Below, one piece after another: positions 21,378 through 33,321 of a DNA stretch of 64,000 nt. Each line of letters opens with the position of its first letter. The first letter of the stretch is position 1. A program made the position numbers and the translations under genes. The DNA comes from Volutella citrinella (lineage: Eukaryota > Ascomycota > Sordariomycetes > Hypocreales > Nectriaceae), in assembly GCA_034401135.1 (NCBI GenBank), contig JAWZSP010000004.1, positions 3,782,001-3,846,000 on the forward strand. Direction: 5' to 3'. The notes beneath the pieces were generated by a model. It was not told the origin of the DNA and made no database searches. It worked only from the letters and a program-made list of their open reading frames with translations.

Positions 21378-23225
21378 GACGCCAGGTGAACAGTCGCTGT
21401 TGATATTACGGTTGGTGGCAGATTTGTCGAAACGGAAGTCGATGCGACCCAAGTATACAGGACTATGCTGCGCGGTCAGGTAGGAGAGATGGAGGCTTGG
21501 TAAGGGTGGATTGAGGATGAGGTATCACAAAAATTGGGTTGGGATTAGTCGTCCTCGGGTATATGGCGCTTCCACACAGAAAACATGAGATGGGGAGAGA
21601 AGGGGGACAGACAACTAAGGTTGGCAGTGGCAGGACGGAATTCATATACAAACAGGTGATGGTGTGGCGCCCTAGCTGACAGGACGAAATGCACAGACTG
21701 CCAGGGAGGCAGGAGCCCGGAACCTGTACCGCGTGGGAGCTACTACTTGAGGCTGCTGTTTCCGGTGGCTGCACAGGAAGTGCCTCTGGTGCATATCACC
21801 ACTGCAGATACATAATACACATTGTAGCTCACAGGCGAGCTGGCCCCATCGGGTGGTTGCTGAATTCGGGGAATAGCAGACTTGCCTGACACTGGTGACG
21901 TTGGACGAAGGTGTTGGGGCGCAGATCGAGGACGTCATCGGTGGCTGTCGCAGACACTACTGGGTTTGGCACTGGGGCAAGGGCGACCAATGGGTACGAC
22001 GAAGAACGCGCGACGCGGCCAGTGCGAGCTCACAATCAATCAATGCTTGTAAAGCCACGGGCCGAGCCTGGGCAGTGCGTGTAATTTCTTTACGGGGTGG
22101 TCAATGGATTGCCTCATTGCAGCTTGGAAAGAGGGACGCTGGAGAGGGCCAATGCCCCCACTGGTTGCCTCTGGGGCCGTGGGCTGATGAAGGCTGATGC
22201 CAAGGAGGGACGAGATGGAAGCTCGGCAGCTGTGAGCCTCGCGGGGACAGGGATCATCACCACTAGCAATCCGGCGAGGAAGCCTATTTGGACACATGGG
22301 TATGGTGACCAGAATTGGAGGCCATTGTTCGGATTCCATAGCGCTCCAATTGCAACTAGCTTCCATTGAACGATTCCCATCCTGTATTGTGCACATCAAA
22401 TGTGTTTCCATGCTCGACTCGATCCGTAACTCACTCAGTGGTATTCCCCAGCCTACGGAGGTGGGGTTCAATTGTGTCGTCACCATAGCGTGAACATTGT
22501 TTGGCCCCGAGCGAGTGAGTTTCTGTCATGTCCCTTCATCCATCCATAAGAACGGCATACTTTTCTCCTCAAAGTTTGGCCCTGAATGTGGCGCGTGCCT
22601 GCCTTCACCTTCTGCAACCTATACCTTGTTCATCACCAGCGTGTACTTATGGCATCATCTCTGCGCAATCAAGCGCTGGCTGGGCTTTTCAACGCAGAGC
22701 TGGGAGTGCCGCTGATGTGCCTATGCTAGCTACAGTCAATAGCCACACCCATCCACGACCGACATTTGATCTGCTTCCATTTTTTTACTGCATCGTCCCT
22801 ACTAGTGCACAAGAGCCAAAAGTCCAGCTTCTAAAAAGTCGTCATCGAGACAATAATCCTTGACCGCGTGCCACACTGCCCGTAGCCTTCAATTACGCGT
22901 ACTGCCTACCTTGCAAGCCAACCGGCATCCCGCAAAAGTCTTGGCTGCCCTGATTTGGAACTCTCGGCGCACTGGGCCTCTGCTGATCCAGCTAGCTTCG
23001 ACCATCTACTGAGATTTGTGATTTGCGTCAAGGTTTCGGCCACGAGCAACACGGTCCATGACGTCATGCCCACGTTCATGGCGCCTTCTGCAGCAAATTC
23101 AGTTCGCGACATGGTCTCAACGCATTCCCTCGAGATTAGACCTTTCCCCCAATTGCGACGCAGACGCCAAAAAAAAAAGATTGATTGAATTTTTCTGGTC
23201 AACCTCTCGGCTGTGTGGCTTCAGC

Positions 23226-23257
23226 CTCGGCCGGCTTGCAAACTTCTCGGCCGGCTT
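23226..23257. repeat. 12-bp direct repeat CTCGGCCGGCTT, 20-bp spacing
   Basis: Two exact copies, 23226-23237 and 23246-23257, in gene-free sequence. Each includes a GGCCGG palindromic core. Possibly a pair of protein-binding sites; possibly chance. Confidence 0.5.
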
Positions 23258-25322
23258 AGGGGCTTTGATCCAAACACCTGGTTGCGTATCACAGAAACCT
23301 CAGCTGGCCTAAGTAAGTAGTTGGCACGTACAATAGAGCACAGACGACGAAATCCAACCACTGAAACCGTATGAGGCCTGGGTACGTCTCAGGTGCCATG
23401 CGGCATTGATCGACGTCCGTCATGCCACCGCCGCCAATACTGCCGCCATCAAACCACCTGAGATACTCTTAGTAGTTGACCGAGATGCGTCAACAGCTGC
23501 CGGGGCCGACAACCGAAAGAGCAGCTGAGGATATTCAAGCTCTCCCAGAGCACGTGCAGTGCATTCCCAAGAGTAGCTCAAAACGGAGTGAGGACTGAAC
23601 CGACCACTCAATGGCACCCAGTATTGGTCCCCATCAACATCACACTAGCGTCGCACCCCGATCACACATCAATCACCAGCTCGGCTCGCAGGTCGCATCT
23701 GTATTACGGCCCTTCAGTCTGATCTGGCGTGGGTTGTATTACTGATGCTGGTGCACATGCTCTGGCCTGGGATCCGCGTAGTGGTGCGAATGCCTCCGCC
23801 TAACAATTGCTGACAAGACAGCACGAAGCAGGCTTGGTCTGTGGCCGTCGAAGAAGAGCTCCAAGAATTCGGAGTGTGCTTTAGATTTTGGAGGTAGGCG
23901 AGCTTGTCCTTGGGAAATGGTCTTGCATGAAGTATTGAGAAGCTACCACACGTCAGACTTAACCAAGATAGGCCCCGAGATCGTATTATCCGAAAACCAC
24001 TTATACCCCAGACGCCAGAGTGAAGCTCGAATCTGGGGATCTCAGCGTTCCCGTCCATTTTCTCAGTGAGTGAATCTCCACATGAGACAACGGACGAGAA
24101 GCACAATCGCCAACCACAATTCCCCTTTCTAGTTAGTGAGGTCTGACTGATTAGTGCCGCGCATCAGAAGCCGCTGACCGTCTGCTTACCGACTGGGTGA
24201 CTAAGATGCTTGGCGCTCGAGTTAAATGCATGTGTGATATATGCCTACAAAATCCTAATCGAGAATGGGAGAACATCGCTTGTAGCATGACTTGACGGGC
24301 CGGGTGCCCAAGAGAAGGCAACAGCAAGACACCGGAAATTTCAGGCGCCGCTAATAGATAGGGGCAATACGAAGCACCGCATTTGAATACTGCCCGCTTC
24401 TCTGCGTCAGAGCGTTGGTGGCTTTGGCGGCATCCACCAGCAAATCATTCTTATATCCAGGCCCACTTGGAGCTTGCCTCCAGGCCAACACACGTGGCAA
24501 TCTCAGCCGCAGGCCTATCTCCATCTCCTTCCAGATGTTATACATCGTCAACAAAACGGCTCAACCTGCTGTCACTCGCAGCTTGTCCAGTGCAACTCGT
24601 ACCGGCGTGTCTCTCATCTATAAACCCAGCACAGGATCTGCTGTGAACCAGTCGCTTGAAACACAAGTCCTGATATGTTGTCCTGCAAAACCGCACGTGC
24701 CGTATCAGCGGCGGGTGTACAGCCCAATGGAGGGGAAACGACTCAAGCGACTCAAGAGCTGTTTGAGGAGTGGAGAGGCTGTCCACCCGGTGGGCCAGAC
24801 TGACAAGACCACCTCCGTCCGAGACAAAACTCACCTAGTGAAGCACGGAAGCCAGGGCGCCGCAGACCAGCAGGGAAGACCGTGGGAGGCATATTGGCGA
24901 CCTGAAGATGGAGCATATATGCTTACTATCGCATCATTAAAGTGCATCCGCCTGCCACGTGCCATTCTGATAACACACGGGACACCAGGTTGAGGACATC
25001 GGCCGGAGCAGCCCCACCTGGCTCCGTGCCCCGCAACGGTTCCGGCGGTGATTTCCTCTACCAAAGTACCAAACCTACATACCTTAGGTACCATGGTAAA
25101 TATATCCGAGATCCACAAACTGGAGAACTTGAAGAAGGATGCTGGCGCCGGACACCCGAGGCATATTGAAGGAGCTGCAGTGAATACATGCGCCATGCCG
25201 GGGCTCCATAGCGTGCCAAGCACAGCCTAACGTGCCGCTACTCGGGCTGGTCCCCTAGTCGATCTTGAACCGCACCTGCGCTAGGCCCCTCCCCTCCCTC
25301 ATGCCGCATGCTGCAGCCGAAG

Positions 25323-25328
25323 TATAAG
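25323..25328 (+). promoter_or_regulatory. TATAAG box of the esterase gene
   Basis: TATAAG lies 71 bp upstream of the ATG at 25394, a usual distance for a core promoter with a short leader in filamentous fungi. Confidence 0.45.
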
Positions 25329-25393
25329 AGGGCTCTATCAGCAATTCGTAATATGGACATTCCCCATTTTCCCCATGTTCCAAAGCTCTCACC

Positions 25394-26377
25394 ATGGCAG
25401 CCAGCATCCCCAAGCCCCCGTATGAGCCCGAGTATGCCGCCTTCCTCGAGACGCTGCCGGGTCCCGTCGACATCCTCCCCGAGACACTAGACGCAGTGCG
25501 AGAGGGATGGCTCAATGTCTACACTCTTGAGAGCGTCCTCGAAGGGGAGCCTTACACTCACGAGGAGGTGGCCATCGAGGGACCCCACGGCCCCGTCCTG
25601 TTGTCCATCTTCACGCCTACCGAGGCCGCTCCCGCAGGAGGCCGTCCAGCAATCTACTACACCCACAGCGGCGGCATGATCTTCGGCAACCGCTTCTTCG
25701 GGCTCAAGGAGACGATGCGCTGGGGCCGCGAAAGCAACGCTGTCGTCATCTCGGTCGAGTACCGCCTCTCGCCGGAGCACCCCTTCCCCATCCCCATGGA
25801 CGACGGCTGGGCGGGCCTGAAGTGGGTGAGCGAAAACTTCGAGAAGCTCGGCATCGACGCCAACCGCCTCCTCCTCGCGGGACAGAGCGCCGGTGGCAAC
25901 ATGGCCAGCGCCATGGCCATCAAGGCGCGCGACGAGGGCGGCCCCAGGATCTGCGGCCAGCTGCTCGACAGCCCCATGCTCGACGACCGCATGGTGACGG
26001 CCGCGAGCCTGCAGTACGACGGCGAGGGCTTCTGGTCGCGAGGCTCCAACAACACCGCCTGGGGCGCCTACCTGGGCCAGAGCTTCGGCACCGACGACGT
26101 CCACCACTACGCCGCGCCCGCCAGGGCCACCGACCTCTCCAACCTGCCGCCCGCCTTCATCTGCGCCGGGTCGGCCGAGCTCTTCCGCGACGAGTGCGTC
26201 GCATACGCCCAGAAGCTGTGGGAGTCGGGCTCGCAGGCCGAGCTCCACATCTGGCCCGGAGGCTTCCACCTCTTTGACGCCCTGGTGCCCGATCACCCCG
26301 TGTCCAAGGGCTCGCAGAATGTGCGGGCCGCCTGGGTGCAGCAGTTGTTCGCAAAGCTGGCTGAGCCAAAGCTGTGA
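25394..26377 (+). CDS. Alpha/beta hydrolase of the hormone-sensitive-lipase (HSL) family, esterase
   Basis: A single exon encodes 327 residues, a normal length for the family. The oxyanion-hole motif HGGG appears as HSGG (His91-Gly94), which is a tolerated variant. The nucleophile elbow is GQSAGG (Ser165), and the rest of the triad is likely Asp266 (GSAELFRDE) and His292 (GGFH). EYRLSPEHPFP near residue 122 is another family hallmark. Such enzymes hydrolyse short-chain esters or lactones; in fungi some sit in secondary-metabolite clusters, but no other biosynthetic gene is next to this one. No signal peptide is seen, so it is probably intracellular. The coding region is markedly GC-rich and C-ending compared with its flanks. 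The substrate cannot be predicted. Confidence 0.92.
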   Translation: MAASIPKPPYEPEYAAFLETLPGPVDILPETLDAVREGWLNVYTLESVLEGEPYTHEEVAIEGPHGPVLLSIFTPTEAAPAGGRPAIYYTHSGGMIFGNRFFGLKETMRWGRESNAVVISVEYRLSPEHPFPIPMDDGWAGLKWVSENFEKLGIDANRLLLAGQSAGGNMASAMAIKARDEGGPRICGQLLDSPMLDDRMVTAASLQYDGEGFWSRGSNNTAWGAYLGQSFGTDDVHHYAAPARATDLSNLPPAFICAGSAELFRDECVAYAQKLWESGSQAELHIWPGGFHLFDALVPDHPVSKGSQNVRAAWVQQLFAKLAEPKL

Positions 26378-26951
26378 GGGCTCCGTGCGCGGGGTAGATG
26401 AGCATGTCTCAAGTCGCTGTGTTCTGGGCAGGTCTTCTGACGAGGTCGTTTCTGTAACTAGATAGCGTGTTTATGATTGAAAGATTTGGCCAACCATCTT
26501 CCAAAATGTTGCCCTTTTACCTGTGAAATCGTGACAGGTTCCATCTAGAGCGACATGGGAGCATGACGACTCTGGGTAATATGACATTGTCTGGCAATGA
26601 GAGCGATGATTTCGAAGAGGCCGACCGCGAAGAAATACTTGCTGCTAGGGAACAGAGTCGCGTGAGGGAGCAGAGTCCCGTTAGGGAACACCAATGGCAT
26701 TTGACACAGCTAAAGCAGGACAGAAGATTCACGCGCCACCTCTTACCACAGACTAGGGTATGCTCCCTGTTAACAACTCAGCATCACTTTGCTCGGTTCC
26801 AGTGCCACTCTAAGAACTTAACGTAGAGGCCATCTCGCCCGCTCAAATCCCTTAAAAAAAGATCTCGATGTTACCTATCAACGCCTTCTATGCCATAATG
26901 TGTTTTGCTACAAGCATGACGCCATTCGTCAATCCCAAATCATGATGCGAA
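26378..26951. other. Convergent intergenic region, 0.6 kb
   Basis: It holds the 3' flanks of the esterase and csn5 genes. A frame at 26563-26826 (MTTLGNMTLS...) carries an 18-bp tandem repeat but has no recognisable domain and is not called as a gene. Confidence 0.5.
26647..26691. repeat. 18-bp tandem repeat, about 2.5 copies
   Basis: Units AGGGAACAGAGTCGCGTG (26647-26664) and AGGGAGCAGAGTCCCGTT (26665-26682) are followed by a partial third (AGGGAACAC). The period is a multiple of three, so any frame through it would be kept. Confidence 0.65.
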
Positions 26952-28012
26952 CTAGGCCCGAAGGTTGTTGAAGACGTTGGCCTTGACTTGTCCAGCAATT
27001 AGCCCCGATCTTTCCTTGGTAGCAATGTGGTTGGAATCCTTGGCCAGCTTCTCCACCGCCTTCTCGGTCGCTTTGTTGCTGCTTATCATCATACTCTGCC
27101 CGCCTCGGCCTCGCGCAATACTATTGGTGGCCTCCTTAATCTTGGAGCTCAGATCCAGGATCTGTTTGTTTCCGTAGTCGCGATTCGTCAGGAGGGGGCT
27201 TTGGCTCAGTGTCTGGACCCAGTACTTGTGCCACAGCAGCTCCAGAAGGTGCGAGTCGAGGGAGCTCTTGAAGTGCGAGACCTCGAGGCTATAGTATCGG
27301 CTGGAATGGGCGCCAAACTCGGCTTCTTTGGCGAGGGGCACAGCCTGGAAGCCATCGGACGCCATGCCACTGGTCGGCTCAGGCTTGTGGTGTGCCGGGT
27401 ATGTTCTGAAGGCTCCAATTTCAACCTTGCCAGCGTTGATGGTGCGGTCAGGGTCAATGACTACGGCAAGAAAGGGATCTTGCCATTGCTGTTGCATGGC
27501 CTCGGTCTCAACGTCGATACCGCTCAGCCAGCAGCCGTAACCGGGATGGCTGTGGTACCAACCAACCACGTTCTCCTCTCGGCCCTGGGCACGAGAGAGA
27601 GCAAGGTACTCGACTAGATACTCGTTCGCTTCGCCTTGAGCGTTGACTCGCGTCTCTGTACCTTCAACGGGGAGTCGGAACGCGTCCGTGACGACAAAGG
27701 TGTCCTCGTCGACGTAGCCCTGCATCAGGCCCATGACCTCGAGGTTGCCGCCCGAACGGGCATGCATGGTCATTTTTATGAGGGCGATTGCGCTGATTCG
27801 CACATGCTTGAAGTAGTTTGGATCCTTAGTCCATGGTCGAGCTTCGGCTGTGGCTTTCTGGGCTTCGGCGTCGTAGCTGTAGAGTGCGTCACGTTTCGGG
27901 TCGACTAACTGGACGTTGTTGTCCAACTCTAAGGCACGCCTCGGTCAGTACGGGGTCTAGAATGGAATCGGATGCTTTGCGACATACCCCAGGACTTGAG
28001 CGCCGTCTCCAT
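26952..28012 (-). CDS. csn5: COP9 signalosome subunit 5 (deneddylase)
   Basis: CSN5 is the catalytic metalloprotease of the COP9 signalosome. It removes Nedd8 from cullins and so regulates ubiquitin ligases; in filamentous fungi the complex also affects development and secondary metabolism. Two exons, 28012-27988 and 27928-26952 (59-bp intron), give 333 residues. The start METALKSWELDNNVQLVDP, split by the intron after codon 8, is typical. The JAMM/MPN+ site is complete: Glu72 (LEVMG), then HSHPGYGCWLSGID with His134, His136, Ser144 and Asp147. The C-terminal helical part (ILDLSSKIKEATNSIARG and onward) for complex assembly is present and ends NVFNNLRA. An intact active site argues for a functional enzyme. 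Very high confidence. Confidence 0.98.
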
Positions 28013-28543
28013 CGTGAAAAATAGGACGGTCTCCCAGTCAAAATGTGCTGATGCAGAGTGAGAGTTAGTTATCCTGGCTGACCGTTGGTTGAAGCTCCTG
28101 CCCCGCACCTCTACTGCTGCCTCAGCTCAGGGCGTTATCGATAAGACCCACACTAGTGGATGAACGACACCAACTTGCAACACTGATCATGATCAAGCAA
28201 TTGCAGGTGACACAGCCTTGAAGAAACAACCGCCTCAATTACCAGTCAACTATGAGCCACAGCTGTATTAACAGATGCATTATCTCATAACGGCTTGCTT
28301 GCCTGTCAATGCTTTATGGAAAACACCTCGATTAGCGAATGAAAGTGGCTCTAACCTGTGTGGGCATATGCTCTCGCATTATCACAGCCACCAAGCTCAC
28401 TCCAAAAATTGAGAACCAGTTAATTAATCAATACAATTACTAAGGCGTTTGCTATAGGAGATTTCCATCCCTTTGAACCAGCTAACCAAAAAGAAAAACC
28501 CAGCCCAGCTGGAAGAGTACGGCACCAATCCAGTCATGGCAGT
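28013..28543. other. Intergenic region, 0.5 kb
   Basis: It contains the csn5 promoter and 5' leader and the 3' flank of the HET-like gene. The sequence is rather AT-rich near 28240-28460. No gene is seen. Confidence 0.6.
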
Positions 28544-31500
28544 TTAGGCAGCGCCATCGCGAGGCGCCGAAGGATAGTTCTGCCTCTGAATGCCCAAGCG
28601 GAACCGCGGCACGCGATACATGCGATTCAGCGAAGTTGTCTGCAATCTCAGCACAGTCTCGCGATACATTGTTCCAGTCTCCCACTCATAGGAACAGCCA
28701 ATGGCGCGCTGCATGCCTCCCTCGGCAGCGCAGAACATCAGCGTGACGGGTGGCCGGACAGCCTCGAAGAGGGTCAGCTCCATGTTCATGGTGTCGACCA
28801 GTGTGAAAATCTTGAGACGAGTGAGGTTAGCAGTCATCTTCTTCATCTTGGGTGTGGTTTCACTTACTCGCGGCTCGCCTGGCCTGGCGTGCTTCGCAGC
28901 TTCAATCTTGAGCCTAATCTCGGGGTCCTTGAAAGGATCGACGCCGACGAGCTCTCCGTGCTCGTTCACAACCGACTTGCTGAGCGGGCTTCCGTTGGTA
29001 GACCACGAAAAGCGCCCAAAGTTGCCGCCGAAGATGGCTCTCTCGATTGTCGGGGCATTGAGATGGCCCTCGAAGCCAAACATCTCCGACTGAGTGTCGA
29101 AGAACTTGCCGCCATAGATGGTCCGGATCAGGGTGGGCGTCATGACCCAGACAGCAAGGAAGACAATCAGGAACACCACACCGAGGAATAGCAGCGGAGC
29201 GCCAAAGGGCATAATTGCAGACTGTGATGCGATCAGTGCAATCGCGATGATGAAAAGAACGCTGTTCCATTCCACCAATATCCCAGCAATCCATCGCTTG
29301 AAGGACGGGCCAGTCGACCAGTACACTGGGTAGAAGGACTTCCAACGAACAGAAACACCCCAGGCGCCGTCGATGATGACAGTGTCGTTGTCTGCGACGC
29401 CCGCAACCTGGCAGTATGGAGTGATGTCCCAGAGAGACGACTGGTACGCGTCCGTCATGTCGTACCACGGCTGGTCTAGAGAGACCGGCAGGGTGCAGAT
29501 GTACCGTTCGAGGAGCAGATCCGAGTCATTTGCAAGCGACAAGCGAGAAAATGCCTGGAACGGCGTGTCCGTCCCGTCAATCTGCGGGCGCATTCTCAGT
29601 AGTCCCATGAGTGCATACGTCTGATCACCGGGCAGGTAGGCCGATGTCTGCCGGCTGAAGAGGCACTCCAGGGCAAGAACGGCAAGCTCAAGTCGGCTGA
29701 GGCTGATGTTTCCCAGGTAGTGGTCAATCAGGTTTCTAGCCACGTCTTGGTCGACGTTGGACCAGACCATGGCAGCAAACTGGTTCTTGGGGACCACGAG
29801 GGGTGACTGCAAGTCACCATCGCGAGTGTAGACCTTGATGCTTCGGCGAGGGCTGAGGAGAACTTCTGGGAACGTCCACATTCGGCTGCCCCATTCTTGC
29901 AAAAGTCCCTCGGTGCCTAGTCTCTTTTGCGAGCCGCTTGACTTGCCCTTACCGACGGCGATGATCATGCTATGGGAGCCGCGCAGGACATCGGAGATGC
30001 GGTAGACCTGACATGATTAGCAGAGTTCCGGAGAGGGGGTTGGCAAATCCTACATCCGATTCCAGCTCGCTTTCGTCCCTCATACAGCTGCAGGCAACCC
30101 AGTACGCTGGGAGCTTGGCAGCGATGCACGTAGTCTCGGCGATGTGGTGCAGAGCCATCATGTCCTGCTCCGAGTCATGGCTGAAATGCTCAGTCGAGTA
30201 GGCGACGAAGAGGTACTCGAGCTTGGTATCGGCGCCGTTGGAGGCTTCCCAATCCTCGACGCTTCGGATGTCCACGCCACTGTTGCGGTCCGAGAACGGA
30301 TCCTTGAGGAAGCACAACCACTTCGGCCGCAGCATTCGATACACCTGGTTGTTGCGCGCCAGCCTTGAGAGGCCCTTCTGGTTCTCGTGCATGTTGCTCC
30401 ACACCTTGGCATCACCATGGAACTTGTAGAGAACAGGGGCATAGTTGAGGTGACGCCTGATCTGCATCGGTTTGCCGTCCCAAAACTGCAAAGGTTAGCC
30501 TGTTGTTGCGTCGGCCGCGTCGCGGTGCTTCACTTACAACAAGGGTCATGGCAAGAGCTGCGGGTAGCGCTCTGAGGATCATGATACCCCAGTCCTCCCA
30601 GCTCTGGGGATCGTGGCCTGGTAGAAAGATTGTAAACAAGAGAAGCCTCGTTGGGAATGGAAAGGTGGTTCATACTGAAGTCCAGCACCCAAGTTGCAAG
30701 ACGGACTTTGAGCGGCGCCACCTTGCGGACGTAGGTCCGCTTCCAAGTCGAATTGGAAGGTCCCTCGTAAATGTCATCCGTACACGACACGTACAGATTC
30801 CGCAGATAGCCATCATTGTGGTGTAGGTATCGATCGGATCGGGGCTTGTGCTTGACGCGGCCGGCAAAGTCACGGTGTCTCCAAAGACGGGGCGTGTCGG
30901 TGAACTGGTAACCTGGGAGCTGGTAGAGCACGGGGTTCAGCCAACGCCATTTGGTTCGTGGCTCTCGGAAGTGCATGGTTCCCTTCAGCTTGACGGGAAA
31001 TTCCTTTTGGGAGTTCTAGGCACTGTCGTCAGCTTCAATGTTCACGAGACACACGCACAGGGGATCCACTGAGTGGGCATTACTGCGTCGCTGCTGTTTG
31101 TATTCGTATATTGGGCTTCGGTTACAGCCATCGAGTCTTTGCCCTGCTGAGATATTGTTCAACTGGTGCTATCCACAAATACAGCCTCGGAAGATTTTTA
31201 CCAGTGCTCCTTCCCGCTGGGCAGGTCCATTGCCCTGATGAATCTCCATCTCGTACTGCCATGAGTCGTTAGTTTTGTGTCAACTGACATCCCAGTTTCG
31301 AATGTGAGAAAGTAGGGGGTCAGTGGTGGGTTGTGATGTGTTATGAGGGGGGAGTTGAAGCGTGAGAAGCCGTTGATGGAAGAAATCCAGGCAAGTGTTC
31401 ACGTACCATCTGTTGCTGTTGGAACTGAAAGTCGCTAGGACGGCTCTGTAGCTGGGCGGTGGGTGGTTTGGCTGGTCGCGGAGACGACTGTGAGCTTGCA

Positions 31501-31825
31501 GCAGGTGGGTGCGCAGCGTAGTCTTGGTTCTGATAAGACTAATGAAAATGTCAGCGAGGGTAGACGACTTGAAGGAGTGTCAACTAGTTACCAAGACTGA
31601 AGCTCCAGGGGTATAAGCACCACCGTGAGCCTGGTATGATATGGGAGCCGGTGCTTGATACTGCTGCGAATACTAAGAGATGTCAGGCTTCCTATGAGAT
31701 GAAATGGCTACTGAAGCCCACTTACATGGATCGCCGCGTTGGGGTCAAAGTGGCCGCCGTGTGGGTGAGCCTACCAACAGTTAACATCGAGCAAAAGAGA
31801 TTACTTGAAGGGCGTGATTCACCAT
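28544..31825 (-). CDS. Multi-exon HET-like membrane protein with a Gln/Pro-rich N-terminus
   Basis: Nine exons are needed: 31825-31805, 31770-31726, 31672-31592, 31538-31407, 31255-31202, 31015-30676, 30617-30538, 30485-30054 and 30007-28544. All phases agree. A tenth is likely: 28867-28811 is a 57-bp in-frame intron (GTAAGT donor, GCTAAC branch, AG). Without it the protein has 863 residues, with it 882. Residues 1-110 are Gln/Pro/His-rich and disordered. The region 335-445 has the pattern of a heterokaryon-incompatibility (HET) domain: LEYLFVAYSTEHF, AYWVACSCM, VYRISDVLRGSHSMIIAVG and EWGSRMWTFPE. Two membrane helices follow at about 644-661 and 666-684, plus a weaker one at 235-251. HET-domain proteins trigger or report nonself recognition, but this is a diverged, membrane-bound member and its role is unknown. 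The five small 5' exons depend on splice signals alone and could be partly wrong. Confidence 0.72.
28811..28867 (-). other. Probable in-frame intron, 57 bp, in the HET-like gene
   Basis: On the minus strand the stretch begins GTAAGT, contains TGCTAACC 17-24 bases before its end and ends CAAG. Its length is a multiple of three and it contains no stop, so the surrounding frame stays open whether or not it is removed. The signals are as good as those of the essential introns of this gene. Confidence 0.7.
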
Positions 31826-33321
31826 GGTTAAATACTTCTCTCGTCTCGGAAGAAAAGATCCAAGGTAGACACTAGACCCTTGGCTAGGGAGACGGGGCGT
31901 AGGACTTTTGCTTGAGGAGCCAGGTTCTGTTCAACACACAGGATGAGAGTTGAAATGAGAGCAGGCCGTAAATAAGTACGGCTTCAACGAGGCGTCGCAC
32001 CACTGCAGAAAGGGGGAGTCCTGGCGGCAGTCCGCCTGCTTCTTTGTCTCCATACGGACTGATAGACCATGGAGTCTAGATGCAGCCCTCTGATCGCCGC
32101 TCCCGGACGCAGGCAGCGGATGGGGGGTTACCCCTGCGGCCGTGGGCGCCCGGAAGGAGGATGAGCATATCGTGGGTGCTTGCAGGATGAGCCTGTTACG
32201 ACGCTGGCGCTCCCCCTTTGAAAAATCCAAAGGTCGAGGCATGATAGGTCGAGGCATGATAGGTCGAGGCATGATAGGTCGAAGCGATGGATGCGTGGCA
32301 CTCTCCGTCGAAACTAGGGCCAGACCGACTTGACTGTGCGGCTGAGCCGCCATGATGCCGGGTTGCACCAATGGACTGGTTACAGGGCTCAGCTGTGGCG
32401 TCGGCGGTGCGACGCAGTGACTGTGAAAAGAAAGCAGACCCAAAGCCTGCCATGGCGATGTTTGCCACTGTTTGTGTTGTGCGTTGTGCAGAGAGACTAT
32501 ACAGCTTTAGACAACAATACTAATAGGCGCGCCCTAGGTGGCGGTCAACGTCCCCAGTTTCAATAGCCTCCAGCTACTATCATATAGAGTAGGCACCATT
32601 GAACCAAGCCCTGGGGTGCCCTGGCCAACAACTGCCGATCCGGGTGCTAGGGCTGAACCTTATGGTTTTCGTATCCATTTATCAGCAGCCCTACGAGGCC
32701 TTGGCAAATAGCGAGGCGCGGGCTAGATTTCACAGACCCGCAGACGTGGCTGGCCTCTCCCCGCGGACTCACTCCAGGCCTGACCTATCACCTTGCAGTC
32801 GTGTCGCTTCAGTCCCTTCAGCTGCCCCTGCCTGATAGCAACTCTTCCCAGCTCCACCCAACCAGATGTCTATATTGACAGTGGCCGGAAATGATTCAGT
32901 GCTAATGCATAGAGGTCGTCCGCCATCAATAGACGCCTACGGGCGGATGCCTCGACCCCCAGCGACCTTCCCTGCCCCGTGCTCCGTACTGCCGCTGCGG
33001 GACGGAGATGGGCACTTAGCTCGTATTGTTGTGTCCCACGGTCAAACGCCAAGCGCCAGGTAGTCTGTACTACGATGTAGAGCGGGTTGGAGCTGGAAGA
33101 GTCAGCTGGCCTCTGGTGCAGATGGGGGGGGGGATCTGGGCCGGACTCCTCCTCAGGCCTCGGCTCCTGTGTGTGTCTGCCTGCGCTATCCCAAGCCACC
33201 GAGCAGGCTCCCTCCAGGATTCTAAATTATTTGGGCATGGGGATGTGATATTGAAGTCTTCTTCTGACTTGAAGAGAGAAAGTCGTGATCCTCGGACAGT
33301 GTATGCGATGCAGCAGTAGCC
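31826..33321. other. Divergent intergenic region, 1.5 kb
   Basis: It should hold the promoters of the HET-like gene (minus) and the CorA-like gene (plus). A 15-bp tandem repeat at 32231 is listed separately. Frames such as 31931-32443 on the minus strand run through that repeat and have no domain. Confidence 0.55.
32231..32282. repeat. 15-bp tandem repeat, about 3.5 copies
   Basis: AGGTCGAGGCATGAT occurs three times without a mismatch (32231-32275), followed by a partial fourth copy (AGGTCGA). It is about 0.4 kb upstream of the HET-like gene start. Confidence 0.9.

Larger units (their letters stand above)
21378..25393. other. Intergenic region, 4.0 kb, no supported gene
   Basis: It contains the HAM1-like promoter at one end and the esterase promoter at the other. 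A 12-bp direct repeat (CTCGGCCGGCTT at 23226 and 23246) and several frames of 60-190 codons are present, the longest being 24415-24993 on the plus strand. None has a recognisable domain, and several overlap on opposite strands. I see no transposon remnant or RNA gene. Confidence 0.55.

Noticed and set aside
24415..24993. 192-codon plus-strand frame in the 4-kb gap
   Set aside because: No domain, signal peptide or splice sites that I recognise, and it overlaps a similar minus-strand frame. It was not called as a gene.
26563..26826. 87-codon frame with an 18-bp repeat
   Set aside because: No recognisable domain and no clear gene structure. It may be a fragment, so only the repeat is listed.
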